From Oscillospiraceae bacterium (GTDB taxonomy: Bacteria; Bacillota; Clostridia; Oscillospirales; Acutalibacteraceae), in the NCBI GenBank assembly GCA_015065665.1, contig SVPX01000001.1, positions 1-64,000 of the forward strand: a stretch of 64,000 nucleotides of DNA, read 5' to 3'. Of this stretch, positions 31,765-42,782 are shown one piece after another. A program made the position numbers and the translations under genes. Under the pieces are notes generated by a model. The model was not told the DNA's origin and did no database searches. It worked only from the letters and a program-made list of their open reading frames with translations. Numbering within the stretch: the stretch's first letter is position 1; the number at the start of each line of letters is the position of its first letter.

Positions 31765-32613
31765 ATGAATTTTATAGAAGCAGAACACCTGTCGTTTTAT
31801 TACGAGCAGGAGGATGAACAACAGAATACTCAGAAACTGGTCCTCCGTGATGTTTCCTTGTCTGTAAAGAAGGGAGAGTTTCTTGCGGTAATCGGCCATA
31901 ACGGTTCAGGCAAGTCCACTCTCTCCAAGCATATGAATGCTATTCTGCTTCCCACAGGGGGTAGAATGTATGTGGATGGTATCGATACCTCTGACGAGGA
32001 AAGAATATATGAAGTCAGACGCAAAGTAGGTCTTGTACTTCAGAATCCCGACAATCAGCTTGTTGCAAGTATTGTTGAGGAGGATGTGGCTTTCGGTCCC
32101 GAGAATCTGGGTGTAGAGCCTGAGGAAATCCGCCGCCGCGTGGACAAGTCTTTGAAGGCTGTGGATATGTACGAGTACAGACTCCACGCACCTCACAAAC
32201 TTTCAGGCGGACAGAAGCAGAGAATTGCAATTGCAGGTATCCTTGCTATGGAGCCTGATTGCATCGTTCTTGACGAGCCTACCGCTATGCTTGACCCTAA
32301 GGGCAGGGAAGAGGTTATCTCGGCTGTAACAAAACTCAACAAGGAGCAGGGAATTACTGTTGTTATTATTACCCATAATATGGAAGAAACAGTAAACTGC
32401 GACAGAGTTGTTGTTATGGATAAGGGTAAAATCCTCACCCAGGGTACCCCAAGAGAAGTTTTCTCTCAGGTACAGCTTATCAGAAGCCATCAGCTTGATG
32501 TGCCTCAGGCTACAGAACTTTGTTCAATGCTTGTTTCTGTGGGACTTTCACTTGTGCAGTTACCTCTTGATACTCAGGAGTGTATTGATGCTCTTTCGGA
32601 GGTGCTGTTATGA
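31765..32613 (+). CDS. ecfA1: ECF transporter ATPase EcfA1
   Basis: [58 protein letters not shown]; adjacent to ecfA2 and ecfT. Confidence 0.95.
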   Translation: MNFIEAEHLSFYYEQEDEQQNTQKLVLRDVSLSVKKGEFLAVIGHNGSGKSTLSKHMNAILLPTGGRMYVDGIDTSDEERIYEVRRKVGLVLQNPDNQLVASIVEEDVAFGPENLGVEPEEIRRRVDKSLKAVDMYEYRLHAPHKLSGGQKQRIAIAGILAMEPDCIVLDEPTAMLDPKGREEVISAVTKLNKEQGITVVIITHNMEETVNCDRVVVMDKGKILTQGTPREVFSQVQLIRSHQLDVPQATELCSMLVSVGLSLVQLPLDTQECIDALSEVLL

Positions 32614-33479
32614 GTAAACCTATCCTTAGAACAGAAGATTTATGCCTTGTTTACGGCAAGGGTACTCCCTTTGAAAAACAGGCTGTTAAAAATGTAAATA
32701 TAGAGATTAACCGTGGCGAAGTTATCGGTGTTATTGGTCACACAGGTTCAGGTAAGTCCACATTGATGCAGATGCTCAACGGTCTTATCAAACCCACATC
32801 AGGTAAGGTTTACCTTGATGGCACAGATATCCACGCAGATAAAAAGAAACTCAGAGATGTCCGTTTCCGCGTAGGACTTGTTTTTCAGTATCCGGAGAAT
32901 CAGCTATTTGAAGAAACTGTCAGACAGGACATTGCATTCGGTCCCCGCAATATGGGACTTCCCGATGAGTCAATTCAGAAGAGAGTTATGAGAGCGGCAG
33001 CTTTCTCAGGTCTTAAGGAAGAACTCCTTGACCGTTCTCCCTTTGATCTTTCCGGCGGTGAGAAGCGTCGTGCAGCCATTGCAGGTGTTATTGCAATGGA
33101 TCCCGAAATTCTCATTCTGGACGAGCCTACTGCAGGTCTTGACCCTATGGGCAGAGATGTGCTGCTCTCTCAGATTGAGGCATACCACAAAAGCCGTAAC
33201 AATACAGTACTTCTTGTATCCCACAGTATGGAGGATATAGCAGGTATTGCAGACAAAGTCCTTGTTATGAATCACGGCGTGTGTGAGATGTTTGATACAA
33301 CCCGCAATGTTTTCTCCCGTTCAGAGGAACTTGAGACAATGGGACTGCGTGTTCCTCAGATTACCAAGATTACAACTGAACTCCGCAAGAAGGGTGTTCC
33401 TCTCTCTGAGGGTATACTTACAGTTGAGGATGCCTTCAAAGAGATTTCTGCTATCCTTAAGAAAGGGGGCAGAATTTAA
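32610..33479 (+). CDS. ecfA2: ECF transporter ATPase EcfA2
   Basis: [54 protein letters not shown]. Confidence 0.95.
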   Translation: MSKPILRTEDLCLVYGKGTPFEKQAVKNVNIEINRGEVIGVIGHTGSGKSTLMQMLNGLIKPTSGKVYLDGTDIHADKKKLRDVRFRVGLVFQYPENQLFEETVRQDIAFGPRNMGLPDESIQKRVMRAAAFSGLKEELLDRSPFDLSGGEKRRAAIAGVIAMDPEILILDEPTAGLDPMGRDVLLSQIEAYHKSRNNTVLLVSHSMEDIAGIADKVLVMNHGVCEMFDTTRNVFSRSEELETMGLRVPQITKITTELRKKGVPLSEGILTVEDAFKEISAILKKGGRI

Positions 33480-34276
33480 TGCGTGATATAACACTCGGTC
33501 AGTATTATCCTTCAAACGGAATACTCCACCGACTTGACCCCAGAATAAAGGTGCTTCTCCTTATAGGTGTAATTGTTCTTATATTCTGCACCTTCAACTT
33601 TTTTGCACTTGGCGTTGCAGCACTTTTGGTTGCAACATCAGTTATACTCAGCAAGGTTCCTATAAAACTCTACCTTAAGAGTATGAAAGCCATTATCATT
33701 GTTATCCTGATAACATCCCTTCTCAACCTGTTTTATGGCACGGGAGAACCTCTGTGGAGTTTCTGGATATTCAAGATAACAAAAGACGGCATAGAGAATT
33801 CAATCTATGTTACCGTCCGTATTATTTCTCTTGTAATGGTCAGCTCATCCCTGACTTTTACAACTTCTCCTACAGACCTGACAGATGCTCTTGAGAGACT
33901 TATGAAGCCTCTCAGCTTCTTTAAAGTCAAAACTCACGAGATTGCAATGATGATGACTATTGCTCTGCGTTTTGTTCCTACTCTTCTGGAAGAAACAGAC
34001 AAGATTATGTCTGCTCAGAAGGCAAGGGGTGCTGATATGGAGAGCGGTAATCTTATTAAACGTATCAAAGCTCTCATCCCCATTCTGATACCCCTGTTTG
34101 TTTCTGCATTCCGCAGAGCATACGAACTTGCAATGGCTATGGAGTGCCGTTGTTATCAGGGCGGAGAGGGCAGAACAAGAATGAAGCAGCTGCACCTGAG
34201 TGCAAGAGATTTTGTTGCTCTGTTTGTATTTGTGGTAGCAGTAGCAGGAGTGGTACTATGCAACATCTTCCTGTAA
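33479..34276 (+). CDS. ecfT: ECF transporter transmembrane component EcfT
   Basis: ITLGQYYPSNGILHRLDPRIKVLLLIGVIVLIF; MSAQKARGADMESG and AMAMECRCYQGGEGRT coupling motifs. Confidence 0.95.
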   Translation: MRDITLGQYYPSNGILHRLDPRIKVLLLIGVIVLIFCTFNFFALGVAALLVATSVILSKVPIKLYLKSMKAIIIVILITSLLNLFYGTGEPLWSFWIFKITKDGIENSIYVTVRIISLVMVSSSLTFTTSPTDLTDALERLMKPLSFFKVKTHEIAMMMTIALRFVPTLLEETDKIMSAQKARGADMESGNLIKRIKALIPILIPLFVSAFRRAYELAMAMECRCYQGGEGRTRMKQLHLSARDFVALFVFVVAVAGVVLCNIFL

Positions 34277-35043
34277 TTCCCGATATAGCCCAGAGTGAAC
34301 GGAACCTGCTTTTTACTTTAAAGTTTGACGGCAGTGTGTTTCACGGATGGCAGATTCAGAATAATGCGCTTACTGTACAGCAGGTGTTTCAGGAGGCTGT
34401 AGCAAAGATTATCGGCAAATGCCCCGATATCAAAGGTTGCAGCCGTACAGACTCGGGCGTCCATGCTAATATGTTCTGCATCAGTATGCGAGTGCATCAT
34501 CCTATACCCTGTGAGCGTTTTCGCTCGGCGGTGAATGCACATCTGCCTGAGGAGGTTGTGGTGACAAATGTTATTGAAGTACCCCTTGATTTCCACGCTA
34601 GATACAGCGCTCTGGGTAAAAGATATATCTACAAAGTCCACAACTCTCAGGTGAGAGATCCCTTTTTAAGGGGCAGAGTCCTCCATTATCGCAGGCCTAT
34701 TAATGCGGAACTTCTCAATGAAGCCTCAAAGGCTTTTATGGGTGCTCACGATTTCACATCTTTCTGCACTCTCGATAAGCGTGAGGTAGGGGATTTTGTC
34801 CGCAATGTTACTGATTTCTCTGTATGGAGAGAGGGAGATATGGTTTACTTCTCAGTCAGTGCTGACGGATTTCTTTACAATATGGTGCGTATTATGGTGG
34901 GTACCCTTCTTTATATCAACGAGGGCGGTACAACTGCAGATGCAATACCACATATTATTGAGGCGAAGAATCGCTCTCAGGCCGGACCTACAGCACCTGC
35001 CTGCGGACTTTATCTTGACGAGGTTTTCTACGACCTGTCTTAA
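34258..35043 (+). CDS. truA: tRNA pseudouridine(38-40) synthase TruA
   Basis: FDGSVFHGWQIQNNALTVQQVFQEA; GCSRTDSGVHANMF; FLYNMVRIMVGTLL; ATG at 34258. Confidence 0.96.
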   Translation: MQHLPVIPDIAQSERNLLFTLKFDGSVFHGWQIQNNALTVQQVFQEAVAKIIGKCPDIKGCSRTDSGVHANMFCISMRVHHPIPCERFRSAVNAHLPEEVVVTNVIEVPLDFHARYSALGKRYIYKVHNSQVRDPFLRGRVLHYRRPINAELLNEASKAFMGAHDFTSFCTLDKREVGDFVRNVTDFSVWREGDMVYFSVSADGFLYNMVRIMVGTLLYINEGGTTADAIPHIIEAKNRSQAGPTAPACGLYLDEVFYDLS

Positions 35044-35122
35044 AAAAGTTTTTAAGTATTTACAATTTATCCATACATTTTCTTTCAGATAATGTATTAT
35101 TGTAGAAAGGGGGATTGTCCTT

Positions 35123-36352
35123 ATGGGTTTGTTCAGAAAAAAGCCTAATCACTATGCCAAGAAGAGAAAAGACGACCGCAAGGTAATGAGTTACGAAGAT
35201 TTACCTTTGGAAGAATATGAAAAACAGAACGACTCAGGCATAAAACTTGATAAGAAGAAAATTTTTATTGCTGTTCTTATTCTTTTAGTTTTAGTTTTGT
35301 GCGTTGTAGTTTATTTTACCCGTGGCTCTATATCTTCTTGTGTCAGCAATATTGGTAAGGACGATAGTTTTACAACTCTTTTGTCAGGCTCAAAAGCAGA
35401 TGCAGGGAATTTCCGAAACTTCTCTCAGGGTATAGCATACACTTCCGATACAGGCTTTATCTGCCTTGACAGTAATGGGCAGGAAGTTTTCTCTGCTCAG
35501 CACGGATTTGCAAGACCTGTTATGAAGACTACTGATGATATTGCTCTTGTATATGACCTGGGTTCAACAGGTTTTATGATTGCAAATGATGAGGAAGTCA
35601 TACATACTTCTGATGGGGAATATAATATATATCTTGCAGATATAGCATCAAACGGCAGTTACGCCTTTGTTACTGATGAAAACGGATATAACTCCCGTTT
35701 TGCAGTTTATACTGATGACCATAAAATCCGCTATTCATATTCATTCACAGAGTGCTATATTACCTCAATGGCTCTGAATTCTGATGCAACAGGCGCGGTT
35801 ATTTGCGGTATCTCTGCAGATAATGGCAGCAGTTTGAGTATAATATATGTTGTGGACTTCTCAGAGGAAAAACCTGTTGCGAAACATACAATAGAGGGAG
35901 AGACAATCTTTGATTGTAATTATCTCAGCCGTCACAGCGTGTGCGCCATAGGCACAGATGCTTCCTATGTTATTAATGGTAGCAAGTTTTCAGGTATGAA
36001 CAAGATTTCATATAGCCAGATGACACTTACAGCATACGATATCAATACTGATGTGGGTGTGGTTGCACTTTCTCTGTCCCGTAGCGGTGACGGCAGAAAT
36101 TGTAGTGTGGAGTATGTAAACGCATCAGGCAAAATTGAAAAGACCGTTGAAACCGACAAGGCGGTTATGTCTGTCAGCACATATAAGGACAGACTTGCTG
36201 TGTGTGACGGACAGGGAGTTTATCTTTACCGTAATAACGGAGAATTTATCTCAGGTCAGAGTGTAAACTCCGATTGTAAGCAGATTCGCCTTGCATCAAC
36301 AAACTATGTGTATGTATTAGGACTTTCCCATATAAACGGAATGTCTTTCTGA
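35123..36352 (+). CDS. Membrane-anchored DUF5711-like protein
   Basis: N-terminal basic region plus one TM then a beta-propeller-like extracellular domain; next to cvpA/pgsA. Confidence 0.6.
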   Translation: MGLFRKKPNHYAKKRKDDRKVMSYEDLPLEEYEKQNDSGIKLDKKKIFIAVLILLVLVLCVVVYFTRGSISSCVSNIGKDDSFTTLLSGSKADAGNFRNFSQGIAYTSDTGFICLDSNGQEVFSAQHGFARPVMKTTDDIALVYDLGSTGFMIANDEEVIHTSDGEYNIYLADIASNGSYAFVTDENGYNSRFAVYTDDHKIRYSYSFTECYITSMALNSDATGAVICGISADNGSSLSIIYVVDFSEEKPVAKHTIEGETIFDCNYLSRHSVCAIGTDASYVINGSKFSGMNKISYSQMTLTAYDINTDVGVVALSLSRSGDGRNCSVEYVNASGKIEKTVETDKAVMSVSTYKDRLAVCDGQGVYLYRNNGEFISGQSVNSDCKQIRLASTNYVYVLGLSHINGMSF

Positions 36353-36364
36353 TTTGGAGGCTAT

Positions 36365-37102
36365 ATGATTTACGATATAGTTATATTGATTATCCTTCTT
36401 GTATTTCTGATTATCGGTTTGAGCAAGGGTGCAGCAAAAACTCTGCTTTCTCTTATGGCGGTAGTACTTGCAGGTGTAGTCAGTATCTTAATGGCAAAAT
36501 TTCTTTCTCAGTTTATCTTTGATGCTTTTATCCGCGCTTCTCTTGAGAGCAAGATATCAGATGTGCTTACAAATTCCCCAATGGGTTCTGTAGCGCAGAC
36601 AACAGCAGATGTTTTGTCAGTAATTCCCTCTTTCATTGTGTCTGTAATGGCTTTCTTCGGTGTATCACAGACATCGTTCGAGTCTTATTGCTCAGATACA
36701 ATTGCTGAAAAAGGAAATCTTGCTGCAGAGTCTATCACTGAAGCAATTATGCCCACAATCACAGGGCTTATCGGCATTGTACTTTGCGTTATACTTTTTG
36801 TGCTTCTCTGTTTCCTGCTCAAGAAAATAGCAAAGGTTATCTCAAAGATTTTCCGTTTGCCATTAATCCGCGTGGTGGATTCAATCCTTGGTGGTGTTCT
36901 TGGCCTTGCAGAGGGTTTTGTGGTTGTTACACTTTTGGTGGTACTCTGGAATCTTTTGATTCCTCTTTTTCCTGCAGACTGGACTTTTGTCAGTCAGGAG
37001 TACATAGATACCTCCCATCTCTTCGGATTTATAAGTAATGGTGGTATCGTAGATTTAGTTCGTAATTTTACATATTCTACAGATAAGATTATTAATTTGT
37101 AA
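36365..37102 (+). CDS. CvpA family membrane protein
   Basis: IYDIVILIILLVFLIIGLSKGAAKTLLSLMAVVLAGVVSILMAKFLSQF. Confidence 0.8.
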   Translation: MIYDIVILIILLVFLIIGLSKGAAKTLLSLMAVVLAGVVSILMAKFLSQFIFDAFIRASLESKISDVLTNSPMGSVAQTTADVLSVIPSFIVSVMAFFGVSQTSFESYCSDTIAEKGNLAAESITEAIMPTITGLIGIVLCVILFVLLCFLLKKIAKVISKIFRLPLIRVVDSILGGVLGLAEGFVVVTLLVVLWNLLIPLFPADWTFVSQEYIDTSHLFGFISNGGIVDLVRNFTYSTDKIINL

Positions 37103-37120
37103 GGTATAGGAGTCTTTTTA

Positions 37121-37723
37121 ATGGAGTGGAATAAAGATAAAAAGGTGGATTTCAGGTATATTTTTACTGTACCTAATATTCTTAGTTATTTCAGAATTAT
37201 CCTTATCGTACCCTTTGTTATTCTTTTTCTGAAAGATAAATATATTCCGGCGGCTGTGTGTCTGTTGCTGTCGGGACTTACTGATTGTGTTGACGGCTTT
37301 TTAGCAAGAAAACTCAATCAGATAACAGAACTTGGCAAGATGCTTGACCCTGTTGCTGATAAACTCACATTACTTTCTGTTGGTGTTTGCGTTATGATTG
37401 CAGAGCCTATGGTAGTTCCTGTTGTTATCATTCTTATGATCAAGGATCTTCTGATGCTTATCGGCGCTTCTGTATTGCTCAGAAAAAAAGTTCAGCCTTG
37501 TGCCTCAGAGTGGTATGGCAAAGTGGGAACAATCTGTTTCTATGTTTCAGTAGTAGCAATAGTTGTTTTTGATATTGTACTGAAGATTGAAAAATTCAAT
37601 ATCGTTTCACTTATTATGCTGTCAGTTACAGCCTGCGTTATGATATATTCCCTCATCAGATACTATCAGATTTTCAGAGAAATGATGAAGAAAGTTAAAG
37701 AAGAATCAGAGGCAAAGAATTAA
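37121..37723 (+). CDS. pgsA: CDP-alcohol phosphatidyltransferase, PgsA-like
   Basis: VPNILSYFRIILIVPFVILF; SGLTDCVDGFLARKLNQITELGKMLDPVADKLTLL matches D-G-x2-A-R-x8-G-x3-D-x3-D. Confidence 0.93.
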   Translation: MEWNKDKKVDFRYIFTVPNILSYFRIILIVPFVILFLKDKYIPAAVCLLLSGLTDCVDGFLARKLNQITELGKMLDPVADKLTLLSVGVCVMIAEPMVVPVVIILMIKDLLMLIGASVLLRKKVQPCASEWYGKVGTICFYVSVVAIVVFDIVLKIEKFNIVSLIMLSVTACVMIYSLIRYYQIFREMMKKVKEESEAKN

Positions 37724-37764
37724 TATAATCCTTTAACCTCTGACTTTATATAAAGGAGAATGTT

Positions 37765-40107
37765 ATGTTATGTTCAAGATGCGGTAAACGCACCGCAGTA
37801 GTTTTTGTTTCAAACAATACAAACGATTCCAACACTGTAGGCTATTGCCTTACCTGTGCAAGGGAATTAGGTATAAAGCCTGTTGATGACCTGATGAAGA
37901 AAATGGGTATTTCCGATGAGGATTTACAGGCTATGGAAGAGCAGATGGGCCCCATGATGGAAAGTCTTGCTGATGGGGGTGACCTTTCTGAGATGATGCA
38001 GGGAATGAACCCTGAGGAAATGGGTGTAGAAGAAGCAGAAAGTGCAGATGGCGAGGATTTTACTCCCGGCGGTGCACCTGCGTTCCCCAGTTTTTTCAAT
38101 AACTTTTTCGGCAACCAGAATGGCGGCAGTCAGGGTTCGGGTACTCCGAATCCCGAACAGGGCAAATCCAGAAAGCAGGAAAAGAAAGAGAAGAAAGAGA
38201 GAAAGTTCCTCTCTATGTATTGTGAGGATTTAACCCGCAAAGCCCGAGAAGGAAAGATTGACCGTGTTATTGGCAGAGATAAAGAAATCGAGCGTGTAAT
38301 CCAGATTCTCTCCAGACGTACAAAGAACAACCCCTGTCTTATTGGTGAGCCCGGTGTAGGTAAGACCGCAATTGCCGAGGGACTTGCACTGAGAATTGCT
38401 ACAGGTGATGTACCTGCAAGACTTAAGAATAAAGAAATTCACCTGCTGGATTTAACAGCACTTGTTGCAGGCACTCAGTTCAGAGGCCAGTTTGAAAGCC
38501 GTATCAAAGGACTTACTCAGGAAGTAAAGAACCTTGGTAATATCATCCTCTTTATCGATGAGGTGCATAACCTTGTAGGTACAGGTGATGCCGAGGGCAC
38601 AATGAATGCGGCAAACATCCTCAAACCTGCTTTATCCCGCGGCGAGATTCAGGTTGTAGGTGCTACAACTTTCAATGAATATAGAAAGTATATCGAGAAG
38701 GACTCTGCTTTAGAGCGCCGTTTCCAGCCTGTAAAGGTTGCAGAACCCTCTATTTCCGAGGCTATTGAAGTGCTTGAGGGTATCAAGGATTACTATGCAA
38801 TGCACCACAATGTAACTGTGGGGGAGGATATTATCCGCAAGGCGGTAATTTTCTCTGAGAGATACATTACAGACCGTTTTCTGCCCGATAAAGCTATCGA
38901 CCTTCTTGACGAGGCTTGTGCCTGTGCATCTCTTCGCAATAAAGAGCGTGAGCGCTACGATAAACTTACAGACGAGAAAAAGAAGCTTCAGCTTCAGCAG
39001 GAAAAACTCAAGACAGCAGAGCAGATTGACTACGAGCAGATTGCAACTGTAAAGAGTGAACTTGCAAGAGTTGACCAGCAACTTGCAGATATCCCCGAAG
39101 AAGCACTGCAGACTGCAGTTACTGAAGAGGATTTGGCAAAGGTAATCGAACTTTGGACAGGTATTCCTTCAACACATGTGCGAGAAAACGAACTTGCAAA
39201 ACTTGCTAACATCGAAATGCAGATGAAGGAGAAAATCATCGGTCAGGACGAGGCAGTAAAGGTACTTGCAAATGCAATCAAGCGTAGCCGAGTTCAGATT
39301 TCTCCACGCCGCAGACCTGCATCCTTTATCTTTGTAGGTCCCACCGGTGTAGGTAAAACCGAGCTTGTAAAAGTGCTCTCCGAACTTCTTTTTGATACAC
39401 CCGAGACTCTCATCCGCCTCGATATGTCTGAGTTTATGGAGAAACACTCTGTGTCCAAAATCATCGGTTCACCTCCCGGATATGTTGGTTATGACGAGGC
39501 AGGACAGGTAACAGAAAAAGTCCGCCGCCGTCCATATTCCGTTCTCCTCTTTGATGAGATTGAGAAGGCACATCCCGATGTGCTTAATATCCTTCTGCAG
39601 ATTCTTGATGAGGGTAAACTTACCGATGCTCACGGCAGAGTTGTCAACTTTGAAAATACTGTTATTGTTATGACAAGTAACGCAGGCTCCGATAAGAAAG
39701 AGAATGCAATGGGCTTTGCAAAGAGCGAGGCTGACGCAACCCGCGAAAAGGTTATGAAGGCTCTCTCTGAGTTCCTTCGTCCCGAGTTTATTGCCCGTGT
39801 TGACGAGATTCTTGTGTTCCGTCATCTTGATAAGGATGACCTTACAAAGATTGCATCCCTTATGCTCTCAGAGTATGTCGACACTCTTAAGGAAAAGGGA
39901 ATCCAGTTCACTTATAATGAGGAAGTGTGTGCTTATCTTTCTCAGAAGATTGTTGACGGCAGAAGCGGTGCCCGTGACCTTCGCAACATAATCCGCAAAG
40001 AGGTGGAAGAACTTATTGCTGAGGAGATGATTGTCCGCGGTGAGGGCGGAATCATCGGCATCAACCTGACCGTTTCTGAGGGTAGCATCAGATTGGAAGT
40101 TCTGTAA
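37765..40107 (+). CDS. clpC: ClpC-type AAA+ ATPase with N-terminal CxxC...CxxC zinc-binding-like region
   Basis: Two AAA modules GEPGVGKTAIAEGLA and GPTGVGKTELVKVLS; MLCSRCGKR...YCLTCARELG at the N-terminus. Confidence 0.93.
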   Translation: MLCSRCGKRTAVVFVSNNTNDSNTVGYCLTCARELGIKPVDDLMKKMGISDEDLQAMEEQMGPMMESLADGGDLSEMMQGMNPEEMGVEEAESADGEDFTPGGAPAFPSFFNNFFGNQNGGSQGSGTPNPEQGKSRKQEKKEKKERKFLSMYCEDLTRKAREGKIDRVIGRDKEIERVIQILSRRTKNNPCLIGEPGVGKTAIAEGLALRIATGDVPARLKNKEIHLLDLTALVAGTQFRGQFESRIKGLTQEVKNLGNIILFIDEVHNLVGTGDAEGTMNAANILKPALSRGEIQVVGATTFNEYRKYIEKDSALERRFQPVKVAEPSISEAIEVLEGIKDYYAMHHNVTVGEDIIRKAVIFSERYITDRFLPDKAIDLLDEACACASLRNKERERYDKLTDEKKKLQLQQEKLKTAEQIDYEQIATVKSELARVDQQLADIPEEALQTAVTEEDLAKVIELWTGIPSTHVRENELAKLANIEMQMKEKIIGQDEAVKVLANAIKRSRVQISPRRRPASFIFVGPTGVGKTELVKVLSELLFDTPETLIRLDMSEFMEKHSVSKIIGSPPGYVGYDEAGQVTEKVRRRPYSVLLFDEIEKAHPDVLNILLQILDEGKLTDAHGRVVNFENTVIVMTSNAGSDKKENAMGFAKSEADATREKVMKALSEFLRPEFIARVDEILVFRHLDKDDLTKIASLMLSEYVDTLKEKGIQFTYNEEVCAYLSQKIVDGRSGARDLRNIIRKEVEELIAEEMIVRGEGGIIGINLTVSEGSIRLEVL

Positions 40108-40126
40108 CATAAAATGTATATAGTAT

Positions 40127-40161
40127 AAAAGACCGCTGATTATTCAGCGGCCTTTTTGTTA
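40127..40161. terminator. Terminator between convergent genes
   Basis: aaaagaccgctgattattcagcggcctttttgtt. Confidence 0.8.
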
Positions 40162-41063
40162 TCAGATGTGGTTTTTTGATTGACTCCCCATACTCCTGCT
40201 ATAATCAGTACACAGCAGATAAGTTGAGAAACAGATAATTTTTCTCCCAGAATAAAGATTCCTGCCAATACGGACACAACAGTAATAAGATTAGAGAAAG
40301 ATGCTGAGCGTACAGGAGTTAGTATGGTTGTGGAGTAGTTATAAAGCATAAATGCCACAATAGATGAAGCAACCGAAAGATACAGTATTGCACCAATGAA
40401 TTCAAAAGATGTAAATGCAGAGGTAATCTCAGTTATGTATCTGCCTCTGAGTCCTATGGTTGCAATTACATTGAATCCAACAGTACCCACAAGGAACATT
40501 ATGTATGTCCGCTCAAAGGGGGAGTAATGCTCAGATTCAGTACGGCTGAGAATATTGAACACAGCAGCACACAAAGCAGCACCAAGCAAAAGTATTATAC
40601 CAAGAAGTTTATTCTTTGCTCCGTTGTCAGCAAGAATACTAATAACTGAGATAGATATAAGTGACAGCAACGAGAACAATACCTGCCTGAGTGTAGGTTT
40701 TTCTCTTAAGAATACCACAGACAATACAATAACAATAACAGGTACAAGAGAAATGATTACTCCGGATATTGCACTTGATGTGTTTTCAATTCCGTATAAT
40801 TCAAGGATGAAATACAGCAAAGGCTGGGCTATAGACATCATCAGTATTCTTTTCTTGGGTTTGCCTTTGAATTTAAGTTTTACTATACCTGTAAGCCATA
40901 GCAGATTCATCACAGCAAAGGCTATAGTGAATCTGGATGCCAGTATAACAAGAGGATGTGCGTATTTCAGAGAAACCTTTGAAAAAAGAAAACTGAATCC
41001 AAAAATCAGATTTACAATCAGCGCCGCTAAAGAACCCTTTAACTGATTAGTTTTGTCGGGCAT
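40140..41063 (-). CDS. EamA/DMT family transporter
   Basis: About ten hydrophobic segments; SAISGVIISLVPVIVIVLSVVFLREKPTLRQ and LGEKLSVSQLICCVLIIAGVW. Confidence 0.9.
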   Translation of the reverse strand: MPDKTNQLKGSLAALIVNLIFGFSFLFSKVSLKYAHPLVILASRFTIAFAVMNLLWLTGIVKLKFKGKPKKRILMMSIAQPLLYFILELYGIENTSSAISGVIISLVPVIVIVLSVVFLREKPTLRQVLFSLLSLISISVISILADNGAKNKLLGIILLLGAALCAAVFNILSRTESEHYSPFERTYIMFLVGTVGFNVIATIGLRGRYITEITSAFTSFEFIGAILYLSVASSIVAFMLYNYSTTILTPVRSASFSNLITVVSVLAGIFILGEKLSVSQLICCVLIIAGVWGVNQKTTSDNKKAAE

Positions 41064-41093
41064 ATAAACACCTTCAGTATATGTGAAATGTTA

Positions 41094-42650
41094 TCAGAAA
41101 ATTTTTGTGGTCCATTTGGTGCAGTCCCAAACCTCATCAACTACATCAAGATAGAATTCAGGTTCGTGACAGATAAGCAGAATACTGCCTCTGTATTCTC
41201 TCAGAGCCCGTTTAAGTTCTTCCTTAGCATCAACGTCAAGGTGGTTTGTAGGCTCGTCAAGAAGGAGAATGTTTGTATCCTTGTTGATGAGTTTGCAAAG
41301 TCTCACCTTTGCCTGTTCGCCACCGCTTAAAACTCTCACCTGACTCTCAATGTGCTTTGTGGTAAGTCCGCATTTTGCAAGGGCGGCTCTGACTTCATGC
41401 TGATTAAGAGAGGGGAATTCCTTCCATATTTCTTCAATACAGGTAACAGTCATATCGCCTGTGAATTCCTGCTCAAAGTAGCCAATCATCAGGTTGTCAC
41501 CCAGCTCAACCTTGCCTGAAAGGGGAGGGGTGATTCCAAGAATACTTTTAAGAAGTGTACTCTTACCGATACCATTTGCACCAACCAGGGCAATCTTCTG
41601 ACCTCTCTCCATGTGGATTGTAAGAGGCTTTGAAAGTGGCTCGTCATATCCGATAACAAGTTCCTCTGTCTCAAAGATGAACTTGCCGGGTGCTCTGCCA
41701 ACTCTGAAGTTGAACTCAGGTTTTGGCTTCTCCTGTGCCAGTTCAATAACATCCATTTTATCAAGGAGCTTCTGTCTGGACATTGCCATATTTCTGGTTG
41801 ATACTCTTGCTTTGTTTCGTGCAACAAAGTCTTTAAGTTCGCTGATTTCCTGCTGCTGACGCTTGTAGGCTGCCTCAAGCTGAGCCTTCTTCATAGCGTG
41901 TACTTCTTCAAAGTGGTGATAGTCACCAACATATCTCTCAAGTTTCTGATTCTCCATGTGATAGATAATGTTGATAACCTCGTTGAGGAAGGGGATATCG
42001 TGAGAAATAAGAATAAATGCGTTTTCGTAGTCAATAAGATATCTTTTGAGCCAGTTGATATGTTCCTCGTCAAGATAGTTTGTAGGCTCGTCAAGAAGGA
42101 GAATGTCGGGCTTTTCAAGGAGAAGTTTTGCAAGGAGGACCTTTGTCCTCTGTCCACCGCTTAAGTCTGTTACATCTCTCTCAAGTCCCAGGTCTGCAAG
42201 TCCCAAAGCTCGTGCAACTTCTTCAACCTTTGCATCAATAACATAGAAGTCGTGGAGTGTGAGTGCATCCTGAATTGTGCCTAATTCCTCAAGCATTTCA
42301 GCCATCTCATCTTCGTCTGCATCTCCCAGTTTGTCACAGATTTCGTTCATCTTTTCTTCCATTTCAAAGAGGTAGGAAAAAGCAGATTTCAGCACTTCCT
42401 CAATAGTCATACCTGCTTTCAGCACAGTGTGCTGGTCAAGGTATCCTACTCTGACATTCTTTGACCATTCAACCTTGCCTTCGTCAGGCATAAGCTTACC
42501 TGTAACAATATTCATAAATGTGGACTTACCTTCGCCGTTTGCACCGATAAGTCCGATATGCTCACCTTTCAGAAGGCGGAAAGATACATCATCAAATATA
42601 GCCCTGTCACCGAATCCGTGAGTCAGATGCTCAACATTAAGTATACTCAT
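41094..42650 (-). CDS. ABC-F family ATPase
   Basis: Two ATPase cassettes GANGEGKSTFMNIV and GANGIGKSTLLKSIL, LSGGQRTKV, LSGGEQAKV, no TM segments. Confidence 0.94.
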   Translation of the reverse strand: MSILNVEHLTHGFGDRAIFDDVSFRLLKGEHIGLIGANGEGKSTFMNIVTGKLMPDEGKVEWSKNVRVGYLDQHTVLKAGMTIEEVLKSAFSYLFEMEEKMNEICDKLGDADEDEMAEMLEELGTIQDALTLHDFYVIDAKVEEVARALGLADLGLERDVTDLSGGQRTKVLLAKLLLEKPDILLLDEPTNYLDEEHINWLKRYLIDYENAFILISHDIPFLNEVINIIYHMENQKLERYVGDYHHFEEVHAMKKAQLEAAYKRQQQEISELKDFVARNKARVSTRNMAMSRQKLLDKMDVIELAQEKPKPEFNFRVGRAPGKFIFETEELVIGYDEPLSKPLTIHMERGQKIALVGANGIGKSTLLKSILGITPPLSGKVELGDNLMIGYFEQEFTGDMTVTCIEEIWKEFPSLNQHEVRAALAKCGLTTKHIESQVRVLSGGEQAKVRLCKLINKDTNILLLDEPTNHLDVDAKEELKRALREYRGSILLICHEPEFYLDVVDEVWDCTKWTTKIF

Positions 42651-42732
42651 AATAAACTCCTTAGTTTATAATAAACATCCTGAAAATTATATCATACATA
42701 GATTTTTTTGACAACTTGCGAATATAACAAAA

Positions 42733-42776
42733 AACAGCAGATGTACTCGTTTACATCTGCTGTTTCTGTGTAGAAA
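42733..42776 (-). terminator. Terminator
   Basis: aaaacagcagatgtactcgtttacatctgctgttt stem downstream of the DUF3021 gene. Confidence 0.65.
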
Positions 42777-42782
42777 TGTGTA

